From NCBI GenBank assembly GCA_965250275.1, contig OZ252297.1, positions 4,030,001-4,094,000 on the forward strand: 64,000 nucleotides of DNA. The letters run 5' to 3'. The notes beneath the pieces were generated by a model that searched no databases, was not told where the DNA came from, and was given only the letters and a program-made list of their open reading frames with translations. Made by a program: the position numbers and the translations under genes. Source of the DNA: G965250275 sp965250275. GTDB taxonomy: Bacteria > Pseudomonadota > Alphaproteobacteria > Rhodobacterales > Rhodobacteraceae. Shown here piece after piece: positions 17,236 to 25,310 of the stretch. Within the stretch, counting starts at the first letter, position 1; the number at the start of each line of letters is the position of its first letter.

Positions 17236-18378
17236 CTAAGCCACGCGCTCCCCGCGCGACCAGACCGAGACCAGTGCGGGGACACCCGCACGCAAACGGA
17301 ACCGGATCAGATCCGCCCGTGCGCCCGGGCGAATCTCGCCCCGATCGTCCAGCCCCACCGCCTTGGCCGGCGCGCGCGTCACCGTAGCCAGTCCTCGCGC
17401 CATATTGCCCCACGTCTCGCCCAACCGGACCGCGGACAGAAGCAGCGCCGAAGGCACGTAGTCCGAGGACACGATATCAAGCAGGTCTCGATCTGCGAGG
17501 TCTGCCGCTGCCACGTTTCCGGAATGCGAACCACCGCGGATCAGGTTCGGCGCTCCCATCATCACGGCAATTCCGTTGGCCCGGCAAGCCTCCGCCGCTT
17601 CCAGCGTGGTGGGGAACTCCGCCAGTCGAACCCCATGGCCGGCCGATACCCCTACTTGATCCGGTGTCGTATCATCATGGCTGGCCAGAACGGCACCGAA
17701 CCGAGCGGCTTCATGCACCACTTTAAGCTCGTGAAGATCCCCGACGCGATCCCGCAGTGCTTTCAATTGTGCGACATGCTGCAGGAAATCATCGTCAGTC
17801 ATGGCGTGCTTGCCCTTCATGTACGCCTCCAGTTTCGACATGTCACGAAACTGCCGCTGCCCGGGCGTGTGATCCATCAGGCTGACGATCCCGACCCGAT
17901 CGTCTTCGGAAAACTCCTCCAGCTCCTCTGGCAAGGTCTCGGAACAGACCTCAGCGCGCAGATGCAGCATGTGACTGATTTTAAGAGCATCCGCAGCGCG
18001 CAACTCCAGCAGTTCGGTCGCCAAACCGCGCGCATACTTCAGATACCGGCCACGACCACTGGGGATCGAACCCACTCGTAGCGCATCGAACACCGTTGTG
18101 ATCCCAGTGCCAGCCAGTTCCGCGTCATGGGCGATGATGGCCGATGCATGGGGCCAGTTCACCTTGGGCCGTGGTTCGATATGACGTTCCAGATTGTCGG
18201 TGTGAAGTTCGATCAGCCCCGGGCTCAGATAGTCACCCTGCAGGTCGATCGCACCCGTGGGCACTTTGGTTCCTGGGTCGATACTGTCGATCTCGCTTCC
18301 GACCACGCGTACAGCGCCGCGAACCACTTCGTCGCTCAAAATCAAACGCGCATTGGCAAAGATCGTCTCATCTGTCAT
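17236..18378 (-). CDS. phnM: alpha-D-ribose 1-methylphosphonate 5-triphosphate diphosphatase PhnM
   Basis: The 380-residue amidohydrolase-fold enzyme removes pyrophosphate from the triphosphate intermediate in C-P lyase phosphonate breakdown. Family features are LIELHTDNLERHIEPRP, the metal-binding HTDN motif, LMDHTPGQRQF near the middle, VLASHDDTT, and a C-terminal PGARADLIRF. It is transcribed apart from the phnG-N operon: a DUF1045 gene on the opposite strand separates it from phnN. The gap to that divergent gene is only 56 bases, so the two promoters overlap. Confidence 0.95.
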   Translation of the reverse strand: MTDETIFANARLILSDEVVRGAVRVVGSEIDSIDPGTKVPTGAIDLQGDYLSPGLIELHTDNLERHIEPRPKVNWPHASAIIAHDAELAGTGITTVFDALRVGSIPSGRGRYLKYARGLATELLELRAADALKISHMLHLRAEVCSETLPEELEEFSEDDRVGIVSLMDHTPGQRQFRDMSKLEAYMKGKHAMTDDDFLQHVAQLKALRDRVGDLHELKVVHEAARFGAVLASHDDTTPDQVGVSAGHGVRLAEFPTTLEAAEACRANGIAVMMGAPNLIRGGSHSGNVAAADLADRDLLDIVSSDYVPSALLLSAVRLGETWGNMARGLATVTRAPAKAVGLDDRGEIRPGARADLIRFRLRAGVPALVSVWSRGERVA

Positions 18379-18434
18379 GGCTGTGTCGCACTTTTTGTGT
18401 CTCTTACTCGACAGACCCCGCGCCGGAGCCTCTC

Positions 18435-19148
18435 CTGAATTTCTCTCGATACGCCCTCTACTTTGCGCCGCCCGCCGATGCGGACTGGACGCAACTTGGT
18501 ACCGCTTGGCTGGGCTGGGACATGGTCACAGGCCAGACCGTCACTCATCCAGAAATCTCCGGGCTGCCGGTGTCCGACATCACGGCGACGCCTCGCAAGT
18601 ACGGCCTGCATGCCACGATCAAGCCGCCATTTCGGCTCGCAGAGGGTCGCAATGAAGCCGAATTGAGCGACGCCTGCGCCACGCTCTGCGCGCGGCTTGA
18701 CCCGGTTACGCTGCAAGGGCTGCAGATCACCGCGATGGGCCGTTTCCTCGCCCTGTGCCCGATGGGCGACGTTCATGCCCTCAACGAATTGGCCGCAACT
18801 TGCGTCGAAACCCTGGATCCGTTTCGTGCGCCGGCGACGCCCGACGACCTTGCGCGGCGCCGCGCCAACCGTCTCTCCGATAGGCAAGAATCCAATCTGC
18901 TGCGTTGGGGCTACCCCTACGTGATGGATCAGTTCCGGTTTCACATCACGTTGACAGGGCGCTTGTCGGTTGATGACCGTGACGTCGTGCAGTCGGCCCT
19001 CACGGACTACATCGCCGCACGCCTGCCCGCGCCGATTGTCATCTCGGAACTCGCTCTTGTTGGCGAAGCAGATGATGGATTTTTTCATCTGATTCACCGC
19101 TACCCCCTCGCCGCCGCCAGAACATTCAGCAGGACCGAGAGCGTCTGA
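18435..19148 (+). CDS. DUF1045 phosphonate-operon protein with apparent CTG start
   Basis: The product of about 237 residues matches the DUF1045 family commonly encoded with C-P lyase genes: FSRYALYFAPP at the N-terminus, ATPRKYGLHATIKPPF with a 2H-phosphoesterase-like HxT motif, RFHITLTG with the second HxT, and FFHLIHRYPL at the end. The 2H-like pattern suggests RNA-ligase/phosphodiesterase-type chemistry. No ATG, GTG or TTG lies in frame between 18378 and the conserved N-terminus; the CTG at 18435 has GGAG six bases upstream and fits the family start. Its 3' end overlaps phnN, tail to tail, by 49 bases. Confidence 0.85.
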   Translation: MNFSRYALYFAPPADADWTQLGTAWLGWDMVTGQTVTHPEISGLPVSDITATPRKYGLHATIKPPFRLAEGRNEAELSDACATLCARLDPVTLQGLQITAMGRFLALCPMGDVHALNELAATCVETLDPFRAPATPDDLARRRANRLSDRQESNLLRWGYPYVMDQFRFHITLTGRLSVDDRDVVQSALTDYIAARLPAPIVISELALVGEADDGFFHLIHRYPLAAARTFSRTESV

Positions 19149-19648
19149 TCGAGCGGCCCGGAATTGTCCACGACGTGCACGCGCTTCAACCCGCCCGGCA
19201 GTGGCAGCGCCGCCCGTTCCAGCCGCGCCTGCACATCCTGTTCGGTTTCACGACCGCGCGCCATCAGACGCCTGGCAAGCACATCGGGTTCAGCCGTCAG
19301 GGCCACCACAACAAGGCCAGCAAACCGGTCCTGCGCCTCGGGAAGCACGCGGCGGGACAGGTTCACAACGGGTACGCGGCCTGCCTCGATCTCTGAGCGA
19401 ATGCTGCCGGGAACCCCATACTTGAGCCCGTGTGCCGTCCAGCTCAAAGCGAAGTCCCCGGCCGCCAGCCTGCGATCGAATTCTTCTTGCGACACTGCCG
19501 TGAAACACTCCCCACCCGCATCAGCAGCGCGTGTAATCACCCGTCGGACAAGGACCAATCCGGGATCGGTATCAACCAACGCCTGCATCACCGTGTCTTT
19601 TCCCACGCCAGATGGTCCGACCACAGCTATGATCGGGCCGGTGCTCAC
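19100..19648 (-). CDS. phnN: ribose 1,5-bisphosphokinase PhnN
   Basis: The 182-residue guanylate-kinase-like enzyme phosphorylates ribose 1,5-bisphosphate to PRPP, the last step that returns the C-P lyase sugar to nucleotide metabolism. The P-loop GPSGVGKDT is at residues 11-19, followed by RRVITRAADAGGE, matching the family's TRP/TRxA region. Its start overlaps the phnL stop by four bases (ATGA), so it ends the phnG-N operon. Confidence 0.95.
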   Translation of the reverse strand: MSTGPIIAVVGPSGVGKDTVMQALVDTDPGLVLVRRVITRAADAGGECFTAVSQEEFDRRLAAGDFALSWTAHGLKYGVPGSIRSEIEAGRVPVVNLSRRVLPEAQDRFAGLVVVALTAEPDVLARRLMARGRETEQDVQARLERAALPLPGGLKRVHVVDNSGPLDQTLSVLLNVLAAARG

Positions 19649-20328
19649 GCCGCCACTCCGGGTGCAAATCCGGTGACATCGATTTCCCGATCGCAGACCC
19701 GCGCGCGCGCCTCAGCATCATGGAAGATTCCCACGATCGCAGCCCCTCGGCGCTTGGCGGTTTCGATTAGCATCAGGACCACCTCGCGATTAGCCGCATC
19801 CAGCGAAGCCGTCGGTTCGTCGAGCAAGAGTGCGGGGTAGTCATGCGCAAATCCCCTGGCAATGTTCACCCGTTGTTGTTCTCCTCCCGAGAAGGTCGTC
19901 GGGCTCAAGCCCCAGAGCCTTTGGGGGATGTTCAACCGTGCCAAAAGTGTTTCCGCCCGGGCCAAAGCGACATCGTGCGCAACACCCAGTGCCAACAAGG
20001 GTTCCGCCACAACCTCCCGGGTCGGGACGCGCGGCACCACCCGCAAGAACTGGCTGACATAGCCAAGTGTCTCGCGGCGCAGCTGCAGAATTTCGCGTGG
20101 CTCTGCTTTTGCGACATCCACACCTGCGATCCGGATTTCACCCGATGCGGCAAGATAGTTTCCGTAGATCAGGCGCATCAGCGTTGACTTTCCCACCCCT
20201 GATGCCCCGACAAGTGCGACACACTCCCCCCGGTCCACTTTCAAGCTGGCCCCAGCCATCACCGGGATAACCGTGCTGCCCTGATTGTGCAGCGTGAAAC
20301 TCTTTGAAACATCTCTCAGCTCGATCAT
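19645..20328 (-). CDS. phnL: C-P lyase system ABC-type protein PhnL
   Basis: The 227-residue protein is an ABC ATPase without transporter partner that binds the C-P lyase core complex. Walker A is GASGVGKST at residues 41-49, the signature is FSGGEQQRV and Walker B is ALLLDEPTASLD. Length agrees with PhnL. It lies 20 bases downstream of phnK, and its stop overlaps the phnN start. Confidence 0.95.
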   Translation of the reverse strand: MIELRDVSKSFTLHNQGSTVIPVMAGASLKVDRGECVALVGASGVGKSTLMRLIYGNYLAASGEIRIAGVDVAKAEPREILQLRRETLGYVSQFLRVVPRVPTREVVAEPLLALGVAHDVALARAETLLARLNIPQRLWGLSPTTFSGGEQQRVNIARGFAHDYPALLLDEPTASLDAANREVVLMLIETAKRRGAAIVGIFHDAEARARVCDREIDVTGFAPGVAA

Positions 20329-20348
20329 TGCGCGCTCACTCCCCGGCC

Positions 20349-21119
20349 TCAGACCTGCAAAACCGACGACACCAGCAGCTGGGTGTAGCCGTGTTGTGGA
20401 TCGTCGAGCACTTGGTCGGTCAAACCGGCTTCGACGACCCGACCGTCCTTCATCACCATCAGCCGATCCGCCAACAGACGTACCACCGCCAGATCATGCG
20501 TGACGATCAGGGCGCTCAGACCCATTTGGCGCACCAGCCCGCGCAGCAGATCAAGCAGCCTCGCCTGCACGGACACATCCAGCCCCCCTGTTGGTTCGTC
20601 CATGAACACCAGCCTTGGCCCGGTCACGAGATTTCGGGCAATTTGCAACCTCTGCTGCATGCCGCCAGAAAACGCTGTGGGGCGATCATCAATCCGCTCG
20701 GCGTCAATTTCGACACGGCCAAGCCAATCCGTGGCCGCCCCGCGAATATCTCCGTAGTGGCGTGCGCCAACGGCCATCAGCCGCTCACCGATGTTTCCCC
20801 CTGCGCTGACGCCCATGCGCAACCCGTCGCGGGCGTGTTGATGCACAAATGCCCAATCTGTGCGGCCCAACATCCGGCGTTCAGGCTCGGACATCGTGAC
20901 AGTGTCGACCGGTCCATCGGCGCGGGTGTCAAACACCACCTGTCCGCTATCCGGCGCCAGATGACCAGCCAGACAGTTCAGGAGCGTGGATTTGCCAGAC
21001 CCGCTTTCGCCCACAATCCCCATGACTTCGCCCGGGAACAGGTCGAACTCGACATCAACGCATCCGATCCGCGATCCATAGCGTTTGCTCAAATCGTTCA
21101 CTCTCAAGAGCGGCGTCAT
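20349..21119 (-). CDS. phnK: C-P lyase system ATPase PhnK
   Basis: The 256-residue ABC protein binds the PhnGHIJ core through PhnJ. Walker A GESGSGKST is at 37-45, the signature is FSGGMQQRL and Walker B is LVFMDEPTGGLD; it resembles oligopeptide-type ATPases as PhnK usually does. Its ATG overlaps the TGA of a 69-codon ORF by four bases, and the Shine-Dalgarno GGAGG lies inside that ORF. Confidence 0.95.
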   Translation of the reverse strand: MTPLLRVNDLSKRYGSRIGCVDVEFDLFPGEVMGIVGESGSGKSTLLNCLAGHLAPDSGQVVFDTRADGPVDTVTMSEPERRMLGRTDWAFVHQHARDGLRMGVSAGGNIGERLMAVGARHYGDIRGAATDWLGRVEIDAERIDDRPTAFSGGMQQRLQIARNLVTGPRLVFMDEPTGGLDVSVQARLLDLLRGLVRQMGLSALIVTHDLAVVRLLADRLMVMKDGRVVEAGLTDQVLDDPQHGYTQLLVSSVLQV

Positions 21120-21325
21120 GGATAGGCCTCCAAAGTAGGAACACCTGTGCCTTCGAATGCGTCGCCACTTTCAAAGGGTTCACATTGCCAGCGCTTCATC
21201 GTGCGACAGTGCGCATTCAAGCAAACCATGATCGGGTTCTGCCGTTCGGTCGCGTTGGGCTGCCCCGGTCGCACCCCAAAACGGGCGCCCGACAGCGCCG
21301 CTCTATGAAGGCCAAAGGTTATCAT
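21116..21325 (-). CDS. uncharacterised 69-residue ORF inside the C-P lyase operon
   Basis: The start ATG overlaps the TGA of the NIPSNAP gene by four bases, and its own TGA overlaps the phnK ATG by four bases (ATGA at both ends). The rest of this operon shows the same coupling, which argues that the frame is translated. The product is soluble and has three cysteines and two histidines in its middle (Cys35, His39, Cys40, Cys48, in VCLNAHCRTMKRWQC), which could bind metal or a cluster. No family is recognised. The alternative is a spacer that merely keeps ribosomes moving to phnK. Confidence 0.6.
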   Translation of the reverse strand: MITFGLHRAALSGARFGVRPGQPNATERQNPIMVCLNAHCRTMKRWQCEPFESGDAFEGTGVPTLEAYP

Positions 21326-21660
21326 GCGTCACCGCCAATCGCTTTGGAGAAATCGGTGGGGCGCAGAACCATCTCGTCAATTCCGAGAACAAAGTCGCCA
21401 TGTGCCGCGGCGGTTTCGGCTTTGATATCCGTCCATTCCTGATCCGCCATAAAGTTGGCCCAGCATGCGCGCATTTCATCCTCGTCTTTCCAGCTGAGCA
21501 GGTAGACAAAGTGCAATTCTTCCCCGGTTTCCTGTGTCCACATGGCCTGAATCTGAAACCCATAGGTGGCCATGATCCGGGCTGCATGATCACGAAACCG
21601 GTCCAGAAACGGGCCGCGATTGCCGGGTGGGACCTTGTAAATGCGAAGTTGGTTGATCAT
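21322..21660 (-). CDS. NIPSNAP family protein in the C-P lyase operon
   Basis: The 112-residue protein is a NIPSNAP/ABM-like ferredoxin fold: INQLRIYKVPPGNRGPFLDRF, IMATYGFQIQAMWTQ, then HFVYLLSWKDEDEM, typical of the family's YLLxW strand. The role of bacterial NIPSNAPs is unknown. The four-base overlaps with phnJ upstream (21657-21660) and with the 69-codon ORF downstream show that it is translated with the C-P lyase. It is not part of the Escherichia coli phn set, so a link to phosphonate use is inferred from position only. Confidence 0.85.
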   Translation of the reverse strand: MINQLRIYKVPPGNRGPFLDRFRDHAARIMATYGFQIQAMWTQETGEELHFVYLLSWKDEDEMRACWANFMADQEWTDIKAETAAAHGDFVLGIDEMVLRPTDFSKAIGGDA

Positions 21661-22493
21661 TGCGTCGCTCCCTCGTTGCGGCGGGATTGGCAGTAGTCCG
21701 TGTCAGAGCACACAAACATCCGTGAGCCCGCGTCATCCATGATGACCTCGTCCAGATAGCTATCCACGGCATGGCAAAGATCGCAGGCGTGTTCTGCTTT
21801 CGACGCCTCGAATGGAAAGTCGTCAAAATCCAGGCTCACAACGGATGTGTAAGGCGGTACGGCATAGATCCGCTGTTCGCGGCCAGCGCCGAACAGTTGA
21901 ATGGCGGCCATTTCAAGTTTCGGGTTGTCAAACTTGGGTATTGGCGAGGGGTCCATCACGTACCGTTCCGATACCTTGACGGGATAGGCATAAGATGTCG
22001 CGATCGCGCCGTGCCGGCTGATATCTTCGTAAAGCTTGACATGCATGAGCCCATATTCCTGCAGGGCATGCATCTTCCGGGTCTCGGTTTCTCTGGGTTC
22101 CAGGAAACGCAGCGGTTCGGGAATCGGCACCTGATAGACAAGGATCTGGTCTTCGCGCAGTGGTTCTTCCGGAATGCGGTGCCGCGTCTGAATGACACTC
22201 GCTTCAGCGGTCCTTTCTGTGACATCCACGTCTGCCGTCTTTTCAAAGAACTTCCGGATGGACACCGCGTTGGTGGTGTCATCAGCGCCCTGATCGATCA
22301 CTTTGAGCGTATCTTCGGGGACCAATGTTGCGGCCGTCACCTGCACGCCACCAGTGCCCCAGCCATAAGGCATTGGCATTTCACGGCTGGCAAACGGCAC
22401 TTGATAGCCCGGTATTGCTAACCCTTTCAGAATGGCCCGGCGGATCATCCTTTTGGTTTGCTCATCCAGATACGCGAAGTTGTATTCGTTCAT
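21657..22493 (-). CDS. phnJ: alpha-D-ribose 1-methylphosphonate 5-phosphate C-P lyase PhnJ
   Basis: The 278-residue radical SAM enzyme cuts the carbon-phosphorus bond, giving methane or another alkane and the cyclic ribose phosphate. The four functional cysteines are Cys237, Cys240, Cys262 and Cys268, in CDLC and CSDTDYC, each exactly four residues earlier than the Escherichia coli set Cys241/244/266/272 (three cluster ligands plus the radical-carrying cysteine). Gene order differs from E. coli in having a HAD gene between phnI and phnJ; ATGA overlaps exist on both sides. Confidence 0.97.
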   Translation of the reverse strand: MNEYNFAYLDEQTKRMIRRAILKGLAIPGYQVPFASREMPMPYGWGTGGVQVTAATLVPEDTLKVIDQGADDTTNAVSIRKFFEKTADVDVTERTAEASVIQTRHRIPEEPLREDQILVYQVPIPEPLRFLEPRETETRKMHALQEYGLMHVKLYEDISRHGAIATSYAYPVKVSERYVMDPSPIPKFDNPKLEMAAIQLFGAGREQRIYAVPPYTSVVSLDFDDFPFEASKAEHACDLCHAVDSYLDEVIMDDAGSRMFVCSDTDYCQSRRNEGATQ

Positions 22494-23095
22494 AGCAGCC
22501 CCCTCTTGATCAGGTCCTGCTCCAGACCAGCAGCACCTGAAAAGAGCACCGCATCCAAGCCAGCATTCTGGGCCCCAGCGACATTCCTGGGGCTGTCATC
22601 AATGAACAAAACCTGGTCCGCGCTCAGTTGATTACGCCTCAGCAATCGATTGAAAATTTCTGCATCTGGTTTGAGCAGCTTTTCCTCAGCAGAAATCAGG
22701 ACATCCTGAAACAGCACCATTTCCGGAATGGCCTTGCGGATAGCGTCGACGCTGGCGACCTGCGCGTTTGTCAGAGCCAAGAGGATATGGCCCCTTTCCA
22801 CAAGTCGATGCATCAACGCAGCGGTCCCCGGCACGGGATTGCAATGCGCATCATACAGGTTGTCCAGATAGGCCGTAAAGATCTCCAGATTCTCGGGCTG
22901 CTCACGTGCGATGAGACTCAGGCCCTCTTCTCGACTTCGACCGCGATCCTGTTCAACGTTCCACGCCTCGAATCCGATTGCGTTTAAGCACACGACCGCT
23001 TCTTCTTCTGTTTCAAAAAGATGGCTCAGGGCGCGCTCCGGCTGCCACTGGACGACAACCTGTCCCAGGTCGAATATCACCGCACGATCACTCAT
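22490..23095 (-). CDS. HAD-IA family hydrolase in the C-P lyase operon
   Basis: The 201-residue protein is a haloacid-dehalogenase-type hydrolase of the YihX-like group: motif I VIFDLGQVVVQW (Asp nucleophile at residue 9), motif II ALTNA, the motif III Lys within EKLLKPDAEIF, and motif IV LFIDDSPRNV. It probably acts on a phosphorylated sugar or related compound; an attractive guess is a phosphorylated C-P lyase intermediate or by-product. It lies between phnI and phnJ with four-base overlaps at both ends, so it is made with them. Confidence 0.88.
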   Translation of the reverse strand: MSDRAVIFDLGQVVVQWQPERALSHLFETEEEAVVCLNAIGFEAWNVEQDRGRSREEGLSLIAREQPENLEIFTAYLDNLYDAHCNPVPGTAALMHRLVERGHILLALTNAQVASVDAIRKAIPEMVLFQDVLISAEEKLLKPDAEIFNRLLRRNQLSADQVLFIDDSPRNVAGAQNAGLDAVLFSGAAGLEQDLIKRGLL

Positions 23096-24186
23096 TCCGC
23101 GGCCTCCGGTTGAACGTTGTTTCGCTCCTCGGCATCGCGACGCAATTTGCGCACCAGCTCCAACTCAGATTGGAAATCCACGTAGTGGGGCAGCTTGATG
23201 TGTTCGAGAAACCCGGTGGCCTGGATGTTATCGGCGTGGCTGAGCACGAATTCTTCGTCTTGCGCCGGTGCGCCCACGTTTTCTTCGCCCAATTCCTCCC
23301 AGCGCAGGGCCCGGTCCACCAGGGCCATGGAAATCGCCTTGCGCTCGGACTGGCCAAAGACAAGACCATAGCCCCGCGTAAACTGCGGCGGCTCGACTTT
23401 GGATCCCTGGAACTGGTTGACGGTTTCACATTCTGTCAATTCGATCTCGCCAATGTCGATGGCGAACCCGAGTTCAGGAATCTCCATCTGGACCGGGACC
23501 TGGCCGATCCGAAGCTCTCCGACAAAGGCATGGTTGCGGGCGTATCCGCGCTGTGTCGAATAGGCAGTTCCCAGAACGAAACCCTCGTCTCCACGCGCCA
23601 GCGATTGCAACCTCACAGCGCGGCCAGCGGGAAAGGCGATCGGCTCGCGGGTGAGGTCTCCCGGCGTATCGTCGCTGGGCAGTTCTGGTTGAAGCAGTCC
23701 CTCTTCACCCAGAAACGAGGAGATGCGGGGCGTGGGCTCAATCCTTGGTTCTGCTTCGTTCGCAGCGTCGACCTGCCCTTCAGCCGCCAGTTTGAAATCC
23801 AGCAGGCGATGGGTGTAGTCAAAGGTTGGGCCAAGGACTTGCCCACCGGGTGCGTCTTTGAACGTCGCCGAGATCCTCCGATCGCAGGCCATGTTCCCGG
23901 TTTCCACCGGTTCGCTTGCACCAAAGCGTGGCAGCGTTGTCCGGTAAGCCCGGATCAGGAAGATGGCTTCGATCAGATCTCCACGGGACTGTTTGATGGC
24001 CAAGGCCGCAAGATCGGGGTCAAAGAGCGACCCTTCGGCCATCACCCGGTTCACCGCGAGGCTCAGCTGTTCACGGATCTGAGCCAGAGACAGCTCCGCC
24101 ACGGAGGTGTCTCCACGCCGCTCCTCCGCCAGCCAGGCATGCGCATTGTCAATCGCCTTCTCACCGCCTTTGACTGCGACATACAT
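23092..24186 (-). CDS. phnI: C-P lyase core subunit PhnI
   Basis: The 364-residue protein is the PhnI subunit, which with PhnG, PhnH and PhnL replaces adenine of ATP by the phosphonate and has nucleosidase activity. It begins MYVAVKGGEKAIDNAHAWLA, the family start, and contains TRGYGLVFGQSERKAISMAL and LSHADNIQATGFLEHIKLPHYVDF near the end. Length matches. Its start lies three bases after phnH, and its stop overlaps the HAD start by four. Confidence 0.97.
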   Translation of the reverse strand: MYVAVKGGEKAIDNAHAWLAEERRGDTSVAELSLAQIREQLSLAVNRVMAEGSLFDPDLAALAIKQSRGDLIEAIFLIRAYRTTLPRFGASEPVETGNMACDRRISATFKDAPGGQVLGPTFDYTHRLLDFKLAAEGQVDAANEAEPRIEPTPRISSFLGEEGLLQPELPSDDTPGDLTREPIAFPAGRAVRLQSLARGDEGFVLGTAYSTQRGYARNHAFVGELRIGQVPVQMEIPELGFAIDIGEIELTECETVNQFQGSKVEPPQFTRGYGLVFGQSERKAISMALVDRALRWEELGEENVGAPAQDEEFVLSHADNIQATGFLEHIKLPHYVDFQSELELVRKLRRDAEERNNVQPEAAE

Positions 24187-24189
24187 TGA

Positions 24190-24765
24190 TCAGGCCTCCG
24201 AAATCTGAGTGCTGCGCGGCAAGGCCGCGACCTTGTTTTCACACACCAGCATCAGGTCCACGCCCAGCGGGTACTGCGACGCGTTCCGCTGAAGAGCGCC
24301 GACATCGGGCAACGGAAGGCGGGCACTGTCCTTGATGCCCGGCCCGCGTAGCTTCGCGCCGACCGGCTCCAGCGATGTAAGTTCCACCACAAGTGTTGCC
24401 GAGCGATCCGGATATGCGCTCGTGCCCACTTTGTAAGTCTCCAGCGGCATCAGATCGTCCCAACGCCCGACCGCGAAATCCGCATCCTCTGGACCAACCA
24501 ACGGGGCGCCAGTGTGAAACTGCAACCAATCCCTTACGGGCTCGCAATCAGCATCTCCAGCGAGGTGAACGGCGGTATCCGGATCACAAAGCGTCAGAAG
24601 GACCGTTCCGGCCGCCGCAGATAAGGGTGCGGGTGGCTCAACGCCCTTCACTTCACTAATGCTGCCCGGCCGTGCCATTGCGGTCATGATCGCCCGAAAG
24701 GCATGGGCCGCTTCCGTTGACGGTACAGCGAACCCGCCGGCGAAACTCTCTGCGGACGTGGTCAT
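24190..24765 (-). CDS. phnH: C-P lyase core subunit PhnH
   Basis: The 191-residue PhnH is a PLP-transferase-fold protein that lacks cofactor and is a structural dimer in the PhnGHIJ core. Recognisable are FRAIMTAMARPGSISEV near residue 23-40 and GPGIKDSARLPLPDV towards the end, both strongly conserved. The start overlaps the phnG stop by four bases (ATGA). Confidence 0.96.
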   Translation of the reverse strand: MTTSAESFAGGFAVPSTEAAHAFRAIMTAMARPGSISEVKGVEPPAPLSAAAGTVLLTLCDPDTAVHLAGDADCEPVRDWLQFHTGAPLVGPEDADFAVGRWDDLMPLETYKVGTSAYPDRSATLVVELTSLEPVGAKLRGPGIKDSARLPLPDVGALQRNASQYPLGVDLMLVCENKVAALPRSTQISEA

Positions 24766-25223
24766 GTGTCTTCTCCCCGGACCATGGTGAAGAATTCAAC
24801 CTTGGTCGCCGCAGCTTTGGATGCGCGCTTCTCTCGTGCCGCTTCCATTTCTGCATGCAAGGGCACCAGAATCTTCTGGCGCACGCCAGTTGCCGCAGTT
24901 GTCTGCATCAGAGCATCGACCAATGCGGCAAGTTCACACTTGGATTTGTCGCGGCCCTGCACGTAGCCGTGCCCGACAGTACCATCTGAAAGAACGACCG
25001 AGCTGCGGGTCACAGACATTTCGCCAAGATTGAACGGGGCCCCGGTGCCGCCCATGCGCCCCCGCACCATCACCGCGCCCACTTCCGGTGCCCGAAGCCA
25101 ATCGAACTTTGGAACAGGCGCATAGTCGCCCCAGAGCGCGGAGAGGTGCGCCGCCGGACAGCGGGCCAACAGGCCCATCCAATCGCGGCGCTCGGTCATC
25201 GGTTCTGTTTCGCGGATTGTCAT
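24762..25223 (-). CDS. phnG: C-P lyase core subunit PhnG
   Basis: The roughly 153-residue PhnG is the first gene of the C-P lyase operon. It contains RDWMGLLARCPAAHL, VMVRGRMGGTGAPFNLGEM with the family's Gly-rich stretch, and GHGYVQGRDKSKCELAAL. The ATG at 25223 gives the usual length; 25199 is an in-frame alternative. The 103 bases upstream, shared with phnF, hold a tandem CTATACAA repeat and a Pho-box-like element. Confidence 0.95.
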   Translation of the reverse strand: MTIRETEPMTERRDWMGLLARCPAAHLSALWGDYAPVPKFDWLRAPEVGAVMVRGRMGGTGAPFNLGEMSVTRSSVVLSDGTVGHGYVQGRDKSKCELAALVDALMQTTAATGVRQKILVPLHAEMEAAREKRASKAAATKVEFFTMVRGEDT

Positions 25224-25249
25224 GAAAGCACTCTTGTGGAGTTGTTGGT

Positions 25250-25272
25250 ATTTGCTATACAACTATACAAAT
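25250..25272. promoter_or_regulatory. probable PhnF operator: tandem CTATACAA within ATTTG...CAAAT arms
   Basis: CTATACAA occurs twice head to tail at 25255-25262 and 25263-25270, flanked by ATTTG (25250-25254) and CAAAT (25268-25272), which are inverted. On the minus strand this reads as two TTGTATAG units. TTGTATA-type half-sites are usual for HutC-subfamily GntR regulators, to which PhnF belongs. The site lies 27 bases before phnG and 55 before phnF, so one repressor could control both directions. Binding is inferred. Confidence 0.55.
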
Positions 25273-25310
25273 CATAGACCCACTGACCGGAACACGCAAT
25301 CCCGATTGAT

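Noticed and set aside
18379..18434. Pho box in the phnM/DUF1045 gap
   Set aside because: CTGTCGA and GAGACAC on the minus strand have the 4-base spacing but the second unit fits the consensus poorly.
22978..24189. 403-codon open frame antisense to phnI
   Set aside because: phnI is certain from family features and operon overlaps; the antisense frame has no support.
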